64,000 bases of DNA from Pseudocercospora fijiensis CIRAD86 (GCF_000340215.1 NW_006921543.1:248001-312000), one strand, 5' to 3'; shown: positions 47,136 through 57,387, counted from the stretch's first letter. Notes: a model not told the origin generated them from the sequence alone. Translations and numbers: made by a program.

Positions 47136-48325
47136 ATGGCTGGGCCAGTCAGGCAGCCCATTGACCAAGCGTCACTGGAGCGCTATCTAGAGAAGAACGT
47201 GCCTGAGATCAAGACCCCTCTAGATCTGAAGCAGGTCGGTGTTTGGGGATAGCTGTACTGGAGACCAGCGCTGACCATGAACAGTTCGGATTTGGGCAGA
47301 GCAATCCGACTTACCTCCTCACAGCCTCAGATGGCGGCCGATATGTCCTCCGTAAGAAGCCTCCGGGGAAGATCTTGTCGAAGACGGCGCATCGAGTCGA
47401 TCGAGAATATACCGTCCTACATGCGCTGCAAAATACAGACGTGCCTGTCCCCCAAACATTTGCTTTCTCCGACGACGACAGCATCGTAGGCACTCCATTC
47501 TACATTATGGAGTTCCTTGACGGGCGGTTTATCAAGAACCCGGCAATACCTGATGTGAGCGCTGAGCACAGGAACGAGATCTGGAGAGATGCTGTGCGAA
47601 CAATGGCCAAGCTGCATCGAATAAACCACAAAGAAATTGGTCTAGAGAACTTTGGCAAGCCGAATGGCTTCTACAAGAGGCAGATCAGAACATTCAAAGC
47701 ATTATCACAGTCCCAAGCAGATGCGAAAGATCAGGATACAGGCGAAGCTGTTGGCCAACTGCCCGCGTTTGACGAGTTCGTCGAGTTCTTCAGCAATGAG
47801 CAGAATCAGCCCTTCGACCGAGGAGTGTTGTTTCACGGTGACTTCAAAATTGACAACCTTGTCTTTCACAAAACCGAGCCCAAAGTAATCGGCATATTAG
47901 ACTGGGAAATGGTAACAATCGGGCATCCATTGGGAGATCTCACCAACTTACTTTCACCCTGGACAATTTCGAACGCGACTCCTTCTTGGCCGCGCAAACA
48001 TGCCGACCAGGCTTTCCTAGACCCTTCGAGATCGGATAGCACAGCAAAAGACTGGCCAGGTCTGCCTACACACGCAGAGTGCGTTAAGTGGTATGAGCAG
48101 GACGTTGGTTTCGATGTGTCTCAGCAAGACTTGGCTTGGGCGACTGCTTTCGCACTCTTCCGAGACTCGATCATTTTCCAGGGCATTGCAGCGAGGTATG
48201 CACTGAGACAAGCGAGTTCAGCAGAGGCACAGTCGTACGGCAATGAGCGCGTACCTTTTGCAAAAATGGCGCTGGCAAAGGTGAATGAGGCTAAGAGCAA
48301 GCTGAGTAGCAAGTCGAAGCTGTAG
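47136..48325 (+). CDS. APH-fold kinase, ACAD10/11 N-terminal-domain type, peroxisomal signal SKL
   Basis: Small-molecule kinase of the aminoglycoside-phosphotransferase fold, of the subgroup that forms the N-terminal half of animal ACAD10/11 and the separate LvaA kinase of bacteria. Members phosphorylate the 4-hydroxyl of acyl-CoAs. Exons 47136-47234 and 47285-48325, with a 50-nt intron, give 379 residues. Motifs: GQSNPTYLL, YVLRKKPPG with the ATP Lys (about 53-59), FHGDFKIDNLVFH with the catalytic Asp (216-228), and ILDWEMVTIGHPLGDLTNL with the metal-binding Asp239. The last residues are SKSKL, so it ends in SKL, a canonical type 1 peroxisomal targeting signal. The start at 47136 is chosen because exon 1 supplies the usual N-terminal helix (SLERYLEKNVP). 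Its natural partner is the ACAD gene 3.2 kb away. Confidence 0.93.
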
Positions 48326-48920
48326 CATCAGAAAATAGCACTTTCGTCAGTGGTCAAAACACAACAAAGATCACGCGTAGTGTATGGCGACGGGGCAGAC
48401 TGTTCGAGCCTCGCCATCCCGGCGATTTATTGTGGAAATCGGCAGACTTCGGCGTTGAAATCACCCTAGTCGTCCGACTTTTCACGCCGATTTTGCTGCA
48501 CTTGCTCCCGAAAGGTATCGCGTGTCCTGCATTCATCGTCGTGGTCACACAAGCGAAGCCTAGCCTCTGTGAAGTTCTCGATCTCGAGCTTGTACGAGAC
48601 GCGTGGGCAGTCCTCTCCACTTTGCACCTGGCGAATCGGCCCATTGAGGGAAGCTATGCTAATTCCTGACGCTACGCTTTGCGGCTGGGCGCGGTACGAA
48701 CGGCAATGCATTGCAGAGCTCATGGCTACGGCGTGATGTGCACGCTGTGGTAGAGGCACGTATCGCTTTGGGGTACGAGCTCGCCATCTCCTTTCACTCT
48801 AACCATCACGTTTAGAAGAAGCGACATAATCATCGATTTTACCTCTATCCAGTTGACTTCAGCAAAGTCCCAAAACCGTCGAGCAAAGCAGTCATTATCC
48901 AAACCAGCACGTCCAGCACA
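48326..48920. other. intergenic, no gene recognised
   Basis: 595 bp after the kinase gene with only short overlapping open frames. It likely holds the kinase 3' end and the promoter of the small gene that follows. Confidence 0.5.
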
Positions 48921-49223
48921 ATGCAAGCAGTCGAGAAGAGACGAGACAGTAACGCTGTTCCAAGGCAAGCTCACAGAGGACATAAGGAGAAGAAGTTCTT
49001 CAAGTGGTTTCATCGACGCTCTTCAGGCAATTACATCCCACAACTTGTATGCTTTGCACAACGATATACCTTATCGTGTCAATTGCTAACAATCTGTCAG
49101 GGTGACCGCGACTACTTCGATCACGCAAGATCCTATGATCTCGTTGAGCCTCTGATGCCGCTGCTGGTAGCAGGAAAGCGACCAAAGCTCTATCCAGAGC
49201 CCTACTTCGGAGCGTCACGATAA
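48921..49223 (+). CDS. small basic hypothetical protein, two exons
   Basis: Exons 48921-49046 and 49101-49223 give 82 residues. The 54-nt intron begins GTATGC and ends CTGTCAG, with GCTAAC as a branch site, so it looks genuine. Its length is a multiple of three and it has no stop, so unspliced RNA would encode 100 residues. The N-terminal half is basic (KRRDSN, HKEKKFFKWFHRR); the second ends LVAGKRPKLYPEPYFG. No signal peptide or known domain. A good intron in good context supports a real gene; the function is unknown. Confidence 0.45.
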   Translation: MQAVEKRRDSNAVPRQAHRGHKEKKFFKWFHRRSSGNYIPQLVCFAQRYTLSCQLLTICQGDRDYFDHARSYDLVEPLMPLLVAGKRPKLYPEPYFGASR

Positions 49224-49599
49224 ATCGCGACAGAAGGATATCGGGCGAACAGTACCGCAGGAAAACGGTACTTAGATGACACTGCTGCCTCGGCTAAACG
49301 ACAAAAGGTTTACCTCTGCTTTCCCGAGCAAGTTCGCAAATTGGACTTGCGTCTGGGTTTAGCGAGGTTGCAATATCGTGAGGTGGAAAGACGAGAGTAT
49401 ACGATGAGCAATGAGCACACAGAGACGAACGAAAACGATGGCTGTATTACTAGAGACGGCAAGAACTAATGCATAGACCTAATCATAAGGAGAGCAACGA
49501 TGTTCCAGACTTCCCAGGAATTCCAGCACCACGACAGCACAGCGATCTTCTCGATGGTAACTCCAAGATATCACCTTTGCACTAACTTCACTTTCGCGT
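49224..49599. other. intergenic between convergent genes
   Basis: 376 bp; no gene recognised. Probably 3' UTRs of the small gene and the P450. Confidence 0.5.
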
Positions 49600-51232
49600 T
49601 CAGGTCAGGCTACGTCTTGTCAGTACCGAATTCTGCATATAGTATTGGATGATGCTTACTTTCTCCCACGTCATGAAAGCTCTCATGTTCTTCATTTCGC
49701 CCTCGGGATTCCATTGCCAAGCCCCATCAGTGCTGACAACATCAAAGTTCCAGAGCAAACGACCGAGTATGAGTCTCATCTCCATGTAACTCAGATGCCT
49801 ACCAATGCAACCTCTGGGACCAAGCGAGAAAGGCTGAGCAGCTTTCTTGTAATCGGTATCGTACGCCTTGTCCAGCCATCGTTCTGGGATGAAAGAGTCA
49901 CAGTCTCGAAAGTTGACTGGATTGTGGCTTGCAGCCCACGAGCTAACAGCAACTGATGTGCCCCCAGGTATCCATTGACCATCGATCGTATCGCCTTCTT
50001 TCGGAACTGTTCGAAGCAGACCAGTCGGTACAGGTGGGTGTATCCGGAGGCCTTCTTCGATGCAAGCGTTGAGGTATGCCAGCTTACTGAGCTTTTCATA
50101 CACGATCTCATCTTCAGATTTAAAGCTTGATCGGATCTCATCGACCAACTTCTGATACTTGTCAGGGTTCCAGATCAGTCTTGCAAAGAGGCCAGAGAGG
50201 AGGTTAGCGGTAGTCTCGGAGCCAGCGACAATAAATAACGCGCTGTTGACAATGATCTCGTCCTGCTTCAAATCGTGCTTCTCTCGTTGCTTCAAGATGT
50301 ACCAGATGAAGTCTTTGTGCTGACTGTTGCCATTCTCCAGTCGTTGCAAGCACTTGGCGCGGCTTCTCCTGAGATGCTCCGAACGGTAACCACGAACACG
50401 AGCTGGGATCATGTTGAATAGAATTCGTTGGGTCAATGACCCTGCTGCAGCGAATCGTCTTGTTGCCTGCTCGATGGCACCTGCCTTGACTGTCTCATAG
50501 ATCAATGCCACCCACTCATGGAATCTGCCTAGGTCCAGGCATCCGAATGGTTCTCCGAAGGCCAAGTCGCTACACATGATCAGAGAAGACCAAGAGCGTT
50601 CGACAGAAATGTTGTCTGACTTACCCGATGATATCAAACGTCGTGAAGTTCAACCAATTGACCAGATTGAATGCCTCGTCATCGTCGGCCATTCGCTTCA
50701 TGTTCACTATCAGCTGATCGACGTATCGTTTGACAATGTACTCCTGCTCGAGCAGCGCCTTTTGCGAGAACGAATGTGCGAGTGCTCTCCTTTGCCGAGC
50801 ATGATTCTCGTCATCCGACATTGTCAACGTGCTGACACCTTGCACGGCTTCGACAGATCCGACGTGGATTGGATCCTTGTGCATATTTGTATGACCGGGT
50901 CGATGTCCATAAATGTCTTCCCATGCCTGCACCGAGTTAAAGCACAGCTCATTGGGAGACACTCGAACGACGCTGCCATATTTCTCATGAAGCTTCTTGT
51001 TTTCGAGCGGCAAACGACCTTTGAGAAGAGCAAAGATGCCTGGAAGGGAGCTGGCGGCATTGAGCCTTGGTCCCGGAAACTTGGCTAAGGGATGGAAGTA
51101 GAGGTTGTAAACGATCTTCCAGACGATACTGGATACAGCCTTTGAAGATCAGCCAAGGTCCAAGGATTTCAACCGTCTGTCACTTACCACGAGAAGCGCC
51201 AGCAATGGTGCTGCTGTCGAGATGCTGTACAT
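49600..51232 (-). CDS. cytochrome P450 monooxygenase
   Basis: Membrane-anchored haem enzyme that hydroxylates a lipophilic substrate at the endoplasmic reticulum. Exons 51188-51232, 50625-51139 and 49600-50569 (introns 48 and 55 nt) give 509 residues. The N-terminus is a single hydrophobic anchor followed by the hinge FHPLAKFPGPRL. Other motifs: I-helix VAGSETTAN, the ExxR pair in EGLRIHPP, FIPERWL, and the haem loop FSLGPRGCIGRHL with Cys441 as iron ligand. The general form is that of fungal P450s of secondary or catabolic metabolism (the CYP58/CYP65-like groups come to mind, unproven). All key residues are present. In the cluster it could place the hydroxyl that the kinase later phosphorylates (inference). 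Confidence 0.93.
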
Positions 51233-51883
51233 GACTTACTCCTCATGCCTCCATGCAATGAGGCGTATTCAGTGCAATCTCATTGCCTTTTCTAAGCTAT
51301 AGATTCGCAGCACATCTGACGCAACGCAACGACTGCGACATTGCCTTGGCTGTGGATCGGCTCTCGGCCACTTGCAACCACTATGTACCCCATAGGCGCT
51401 GCAGATATCGCCACGAAGACCGTATCTGCAACCAGTTCGCGCGGGGCCCCATATGTAGTGTCTCGTCTGTATGCCGCCTTAGCTGAGCACGTGATCTCCA
51501 ACGGGTATAGTTTTCCTTGTGTGTGCGAGTGCCGCAATGCACCGTATGCACGGCAAGGGCATTGTCGCATCTACCGGCCCGATTCATTGCTAATTTGCGG
51601 GTATAGAGGCAGAACTTCCTAAACCGGTCGTTACATGGACCTAAAAAGATTCAGAGGAGACCAACAGTAGAGGAGACTAACACTCCATACCCATTGCTGC
51701 TTATACGTACTTTGATAGTGCTGCATTCTCAGGAGACTGTTAGTAAACCTGAATCTATCGCAACTGTATATGACGGCGCACAAATCGCCTCGTGTTCTTA
51801 TCCTTTGGAAGCACAACTAAGAAGGTATCAGTGAACCTGATCGACAATCACAGAAACATCCACTCGTTACTAGCGCCACGAAA
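51233..51883. other. divergent promoter of the P450 and the small secreted peptide gene
   Basis: 651 bp, no gene recognised. The several short open frames lack features. Confidence 0.5.
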
Positions 51884-52068
51884 ATGCAATTCTACAAGAT
51901 CTTCTTCGCCATTCTGGCATCCCTCTCCTTCTTACCGCAGCCGTCGCGCTCGACACGGTCGATGGAGTGGACGCCGACAGCCTTGTCAAGCGTAGCTGCG
52001 ACCCACACATGTGTTCAACATGCAAAAAGGGATGCGATAGAAACAGATGCTGCAAGAAGCAATCATAG
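51884..52068 (+). pseudogene. small secreted six-cysteine peptide gene, frame-shifted as sequenced
   Basis: From the ATG at 51884 the first 16 codons encode a good signal-peptide start (MQFYKIFFAILASL). That frame then goes on to a featureless tail. In the frame two bases on, entered within the C/T-rich stretch at about 51924-51934, the sequence continues the hydrophobic core and gives a short pro-region, a Lys-Arg Kex2 site and a roughly 24-residue basic mature peptide with six cysteines spaced C-x4-C-x2-C-x3-C-x4-C-C. It stops at the TAG 52066-52068. No GT...AG intron fits in the gap, so a one-base deletion, real or a sequencing error, is the simplest explanation. The architecture is that of fungal secreted cysteine-rich peptides (effector or antimicrobial type). 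The activity cannot be told. It sits between the P450 and ligase genes. Confidence 0.6.
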
Positions 52069-52245
52069 AAAGGGTACTGAAATGTGGTGGAATCCGAGTC
52101 AGTACACACCGTAGCTCTTCAGAATTTGATCTATGATGGCCGACAAGCATCTGACAGACCTCACTTGGTTGAATACGTTATTAAGATGTGCCATCTTGGG
52201 AAGGATCAAAGCAGAATATCAAACTCTGAGCGCACGTTCGCTCAC

Positions 52246-52344
52246 TTCGGTGTGTGTTGGCTTGATGTCATGTCGAAGATCTGGGACTGTCGCTACAGCT
52301 TTGGACGTTCGGTGTGTGTTGGCTTGATGTTATGTTGAAGATTT
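52246..52344. repeat. imperfect direct repeat, two copies of about 37 bp
   Basis: Copies at about 52246-52282 and 52308-52344, both starting TTCGGTGTGTGTTGGCTTGA. The second differs by three C-to-T changes. It lies just downstream of the ligase stop codon. Confidence 0.7.
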
Positions 52345-52355
52345 GACTTCTCTCT

Positions 52356-54140
52356 CTATAGCTTCGATCGATTGAAGCTTTTCTCGACTTCGGGTGCATC
52401 TCGTTTCGCCCACTCTTTCATTAATTTGCGCACGATCTTGCCGCTCGGGAGTTTGGGCTATGCATGAGTTAGCATGATTACTGTGACCAGTGACCAGATC
52501 AAGAGGCTTACGATTTCATCAACGAATTGGACTCCGCCAACCAACGCCTTGTGCTTCGCCACCCGGGGTTTGAACCAATTCTGTACGTCCTTCTCTTTCA
52601 CGCCCTTCTTCTTTCCGTCTTCAGAAAGCACGACATATGCCCTCGGCCACTCCTCGTCGTTGATTGCAATTCCAACAACCGCGGCATCCGCAAGATCGGG
52701 ATTCTCCAGTAACTTGTCTTCCAACTCTGCGGGCGCTACTTGCAGAGCGTTGACTTTGATCAACTCCTTCTTCCGATCGACAATCCATATGTAGCCTTCT
52801 CTGTTGATTACCGCAATATCACCAGTTCTGAGCCAGCCCTCTGGACTGAGCGCTTCACTGGTAGCTTTCTCATTCCGCCAGTAGCCTAGCATGACATTTG
52901 GCGCTTTTATCAGCATCTCACCCGGAGTATCAAAACCGACCTCTTGATCATTGTCGTCCACTAGCTTCAGCTTGTTGTTTGGAATGAGCTTGCCGACGGT
53001 GCCATCGTCTCTTGATTCGAATTGCAAGATTGAGCCACAAGTCACTTCAGTCATTCCCCATCCTTGCTTCACTTCACAATTGAACCTTCGTGCGATGTCA
53101 TTTTGAAGCTCTTTCCCTAGTGGTGCCCCACCACATAGGATGCCCTGTATTGAGCTCAAATCGTAGTTCTTGGTCTCCGGTCGTTTCGCCATCATGACCA
53201 GAATAGGTGGTGCTACTTGAAGATGCGAGATCTTGTACCTCTGGATCGCGCTACAGAAATCTTCGTACACAAACTGCCGCATTATTCTGATCGGGACGTG
53301 GAACTTCACAGCCATCACGCACGCGTAGAGTTGACCGTATGCATGATACAATGGGAGGAAGCCAAGCCACCTTTCGCCCTTGACCTTCTCTCCCTTCTTC
53401 ATATCCAGATGCGGCCATCGAACTGCTGCTGTCTGCTCGACATTCGCGATGAGAGCGTGGTGGCCAATCATGACACCTTTAGGCAGGCCCGTAGTGCCCG
53501 AAGAGAAATTGATCGTAGCGATTGTGTTCACAGACTCGTCGGGTGAAAGTTCCGGCCAGTGATACGACTGTGCCTCCTGCTCAGAGCCGAGCATATGCCG
53601 CCAATCTTTGGCAGCTTTGATTTCTTTCAAAGGTGCTTCATCGTCTGAGAATTGGAAGATCTTGGGATTCGTGCCGGCTTTCTTAGCTGCTTCAAGGTCG
53701 CGCTCAACCACTGATGGGTGAGCTAGAATGCACTTTGCACCAGTGAGCTTCATCTGATAGACAATCTCTTCAACCGTGTATATTGGATTGATCGCGCTGA
53801 AGCACCTGGCACCTCCCACAATTCCCAGATATGCTGCAGGCACAAAGACGTTATTCGGCGTGTGTATGAGGCAGACGTCCCCCCTCTTAAGACCCAGCCT
53901 GTCCAGGCCAATCATGATTCGTTTTACCCATGTGAGCATTTGTCGTGGGCTCAGTGCCTTCTTGGGCTCGGCCGCATCGATCCATACTGGCTCGTCCGAA
54001 GGCTGCTCGTCCGAGGGATACAGATAGCTCAGGAGATTGACCTTATCACCGCACTGTCAGTCAGGCTTGCTTCCAGTTGCGCAGTCGGTGCATACCCTGG
54101 GAATGTCGAGATCTGGCAGCGGACTGGTATGCACGACCAT
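52356..54140 (-). CDS. 4-coumarate-CoA-ligase-like acyl-CoA synthetase, peroxisomal signal SKL
   Basis: AMP-forming ligase that activates a carboxylic acid to its CoA thioester. Exons 54096-54140, 52512-54041 and 52356-52457 (introns 54 and 54 nt) give 558 residues. Exon 1 encodes 15 residues (PLPDLDIPR) that join VNLLSYLYP, a normal start for fungal 4CL-like enzymes. Motifs: INFSSGTTGLPKG (ATP loop), GWGMTEVT, YWRNEKAT, GWLRTGDIA, WIVDRKKELIKVNA, and PKLPSGKIVRK with the catalytic Lys. The last of these is seen only after splicing in the small last exon. That exon also supplies the C-terminus RSKL, a type 1 peroxisomal signal. It is divergent to the SDR gene at 54647. Substrate is open: a medium-chain, aromatic or hydroxy acid. 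Confidence 0.94.
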
Positions 54141-54646
54141 GGTGACGATCGATCTGGAATGCTCAACAGCGTCTCCCTCAGCGCTTCATGCAAGAGAATC
54201 AGTATTGGATGTGCTGCCCCCACCTAGCAAGCAAGATACAAAGGTGCCTCGCTGTCCCAAAGAGCCATGCTGGCACCATGTGGGAGCCATGGCACAGTAG
54301 TAGGCAAGCAAGTCTACCTCGGGCATGCTCGATAGCGCGGAGGCTCACAGCGTGCGGTGGCGGGCGCGCCTTGCATGTCGGGAGTGGTGATGGGCCTAGC
54401 ACTCGAGACGCTGCACGTTCACCGACGGCATGCAAGCGCTCGGGAGCGGCAGAATCCCGAATGGGATAAGCGACGGCAGAGACGGGAAACGTGAGGCAAG
54501 GGTAGAACTAGAACTATCGAGGCGGCGCGGCTGAGTGCTGAGTATCGTATCCGACTGCTACTCGAAGGAGCTACATGTAACTCACACACACATCTTGACG
54601 TCAGCCCAAAGCAATCGCATGGAGAGCTGGACATCCAAAGAACACC
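54141..54646. promoter_or_regulatory. divergent promoter, ligase and SDR genes
   Basis: 506 bp between the two start codons, without other genes. It probably drives both genes. Confidence 0.45.
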
Positions 54647-55558
54647 ATGTCTGAAGTGAATATCGACGGCTTTTTCTCGCTCGACGGCAAAGTAGCCCTC
54701 ATTACAGGCGGTCGGTATCATCTCCAGCATCTTCTGAGTCCCATGTCCGTCTAATTCGTCTTCTCATTAGGCTCTCGCGGTCTGGGCTTACATACAGCAA
54801 CGGCGTTTCTTCTCGCTGGCGCCAAAACACTGTTCATCAGCGCTCGGAAAGCTGGCGGCGCACAAGGAATAGATCAAGCAGTCGATCGTCTCAATGCTCT
54901 GGCCAAGCAGAAGTCCCTCCCGGGTAGGGCGATTGGTATAGCCGCGAACGTAGCACAAGAAGAAGACATCAGGCGTCTCGTGAGCGAAGTGCAGAAGCAT
55001 GAGTCCAAGCTTGATATTCTTGTGGCCAACGCTGGAGCTACTTGGGGAGGCCCTTTCGAGCCGACACCGGACTGGAGCAGCCAAAAGATCTTGGACCTGA
55101 ACGTCAGAGGAGTTTTCAACCTGGCACGGCTATTCGCGCCAATGCTTTCCGCAGCTGGTAAACCCGATGATCCTTCTCGAATTGTGATCATGTCGTCTGT
55201 TGCAGGAACGCATGTCAGTCACGTTGGGGAACATGGCACAATCATGTACTCGGCGTCAAAAGCCGCGGCCCATCACCTGGGAAGGAATTTGGCTGTTGAG
55301 CTTGGTCCTCGCAACATCACGGTCAACACAGTAGCTCCCGGATTCTTCCCATCCAAGCTGGCTTCCGGGCTCATAGAGATTCTGGGCGGCGAAGAAGAGC
55401 TATCGCGGGAGAATCCGCGGAAAAGGCTTGGTGAGCCAAACGACATTGCTGGTGTGATGCTTTTTCTGTGCTCAAAAGCATCGAACTATGTCAATGGTGA
55501 ATACATCTCAGTTGATGGCGGGGCGAGACTAGGCGCTGGCCGCCTGACAAGACTATAG
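54647..55558 (+). CDS. short-chain dehydrogenase/reductase (FabG-like)
   Basis: Classical NAD(P)-dependent SDR that interconverts a hydroxyl and a keto group. Exons 54647-54710 and 54771-55558, with a 60-nt intron, give 283 residues. Motifs: ITGGSRGLGLHTA (cofactor, split by the intron), VANAGATWGG, the catalytic Ser in IVIMSSVAG, Tyr and Lys in YSASKAAAHH, and NTVAPGFFPS. The end VNGEYISVDGG is typical of 3-oxoacyl reductase-like members. The C-terminus LTRL is not a good peroxisomal signal. In the bacterial levulinate operon a related SDR (LvaD) reduces the 4-keto group of levulinyl-CoA; this enzyme could play that part (inference). Its stop lies 15 bp from the stop of the convergent PRISE-like gene. 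Confidence 0.93.
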
Positions 55559-55573
55559 AACCTAGCCTTTCAA

Positions 55574-56901
55574 TTATGCCTTCGAGTCTTTCCGTGCATC
55601 AATTGGGATCAAATGTCCTGCTCGCATGCGATCAAAAACGCCGTACCATGCCTCCTTCGTGTCTCTTTGCTCCGTGAAGGGGTTTTCCTCTGGGCTGCTG
55701 TACATCTTTGTCATGTCATACTGTCGATCGAAGTCAAATTGTGTCAGAAGGAAGTATTCAAAGCCTTTGAACGTGAGGTCGGAGTCAGCAACGCCGCTCT
55801 TCAGACCGTATCGCTTCTCTAGAACTTTCCACTCGTCGAGGTGGTCGTTGATATACTGGCGGACCTCAAGCCGGCTGGGAGTGTCAGCAGAGGGAGCCGT
55901 TCCCTCCAAGCCGAAGTAGGCGCATAGCTGTGGCCACTTCACACTCCATGTTGAGTAGTCTTTGGAATCTGCTACATTGAAGCCTTCTCCTTTGGCGCTC
56001 AGTGGTAGAGTCAACGACAGGTGTAATGTCTGCCTTGCGATCATGTCTGAAGAGCTGTCATTAGACTTAGCATTCCAAGATTTTGCTGTGCCAGGGAAGG
56101 GAAGGATAGCACCGTGGCCTTCGACATGAGCGTAGAGTGACAGGAAGATGCCAAGGGACTGCGCCAGACTGTACGCGTTCTGATTCGGAACAAAGCCAAT
56201 GATGATGTCCGGGCGGGTATCGATCCAGTTCCACTTCTTGTCTCTGGCGTACTCAGCGATCCAATCCAGCTGAGCATGGTAGAACAACATATCGCCGTAC
56301 GGCGGTCTCAGTCTTGGCATGTCCTCTCGAAGAGGAGTATGAATATAATCTGTAGGATGATTCTCGAGCAGGTGACATCCGTACATCTTGGCTCCTGTCT
56401 GTAGCACACAGAACTCGAGTGCTGGACTGAGGCGATCCATGGCGATGATAGCACGTTTGAACATGTTCACGGCGTCTTCGTATTCTTGTTGCAGATCCGG
56501 AGATGCTTTGTATGCAAGGTAGAACACGTGCGTGATTTCCTCCACATGCTGGACATAGTCCTTGAGCTTCGCCTCGACCGTCTCCTGGGAGTCAAGCAAG
56601 TTTACACCTGACACAATCTGCAATCGTGGGTCTGCGGGCCAGAGCGAGTCTTCTTGCTCCAGCGGCCGATTTGTCATGGCCACAACGCCCTCCCAGACCG
56701 CAGCCTGCGGATAGTCGTGCAGAATCTCATTGATGAAAGACCAACCAGTGACACCCTATACCTCACGGATCAGTGCCGGGCCACGTATTTATTCGATGAT
56801 CAATCTTTGATCTTCCCAATGCTGAGACGATGACTGCGTGCAAATATTGCTTGGGCTAGACTCACACTGGCGCCGAAAACGATCGCTCTTTTGCCGCTCA
56901 T
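55574..56901 (-). CDS. PRISE-like enone reductase, copy 2
   Basis: Second member of the PRISE-like family in the block. Exons 56866-56901 and 55574-56755, with a 110-nt intron, give 405 residues. The 12-codon first exon supplies MSGKRAIVFGAS, which with exon 2 forms GASGVTGW, the nucleotide-binding turn; without splicing that motif would be missing. Other motifs match copy 1: AMTNRP, THVFYLAYKA, MLFYHAQLDW with the candidate catalytic Tyr, RPDIIIGFVPNQNAYSLAQSLG and GEGFNVADS. The two copies differ throughout, so duplication is old or they came together separately. Different substrates are likely. The left LTR of the Copia element begins about 310 bp upstream of this gene's start. Confidence 0.9.
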
Positions 56902-57208
56902 CTTGGGGTTTGATGCGGGACTAGATGTCCTTTCGGGTTCAATGGCTATGCTCGAAGGCGCAGTCAGTCGATTAACGCTGCTGGATGCCATGGCCGCCGT
57001 CTCTCACGTCCCCAGGCGGCTCACGGCGTGGCAACTTCAGCTGGCAGGGACCAGATGCCACAGCATGCGCCATGCCGATTTCTCGGCAGCTTGATGTGGT
57101 CTTTGGCAAGTCGTTCGGCCGGCGGTCATCTGCCTCTCTTTCTCCTGCCCGAACCCGAACTGCTCGGCAACCATTCGCATGAATTCCGGAGACCCGCCGG
57201 TTGCCTGT
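56902..57208. other. spacer between PRISE-like copy 2 and the Copia element
   Basis: 307 bp of normal-composition DNA, the upstream region of PRISE-like copy 2. It ends sharply at the LTR start. Confidence 0.55.
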
Positions 57209-57387
57209 TGTGAATCGTGCTAGGGATGCAACTAATCATCGGATTGACAACTATGTAACTGTACGAAGAAGGATTAGGAGCCTGCTATAGAAACTGCAGT
57301 TAATATAGCCATTGTGTGTCCTTCCTCTTGGGACAGGTTAGCTAATGGTATTAGCTGACTAGTATATCACCTAACTAAACTATAACA
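57209..57387 (-). repeat. 3' LTR of the Copia element
   Basis: 179 bp, TGTGAATCG...TATAACA, so it has the usual TG...CA ends. A polypyrimidine run follows at once on the plus strand, which fixes the inner border. It aligns without gaps to 63841-64000. Confidence 0.92.

Noticed and set aside
42510..48325. A fused animal-like ACAD11 gene.
   Set aside because: The kinase and dehydrogenase are on opposite strands with two genes between them; they are separate proteins.
36353..56901. A classical secondary-metabolite cluster.
   Set aside because: No polyketide synthase, peptide synthetase or terpene synthase core enzyme is present; the enzymes fit catabolism better.
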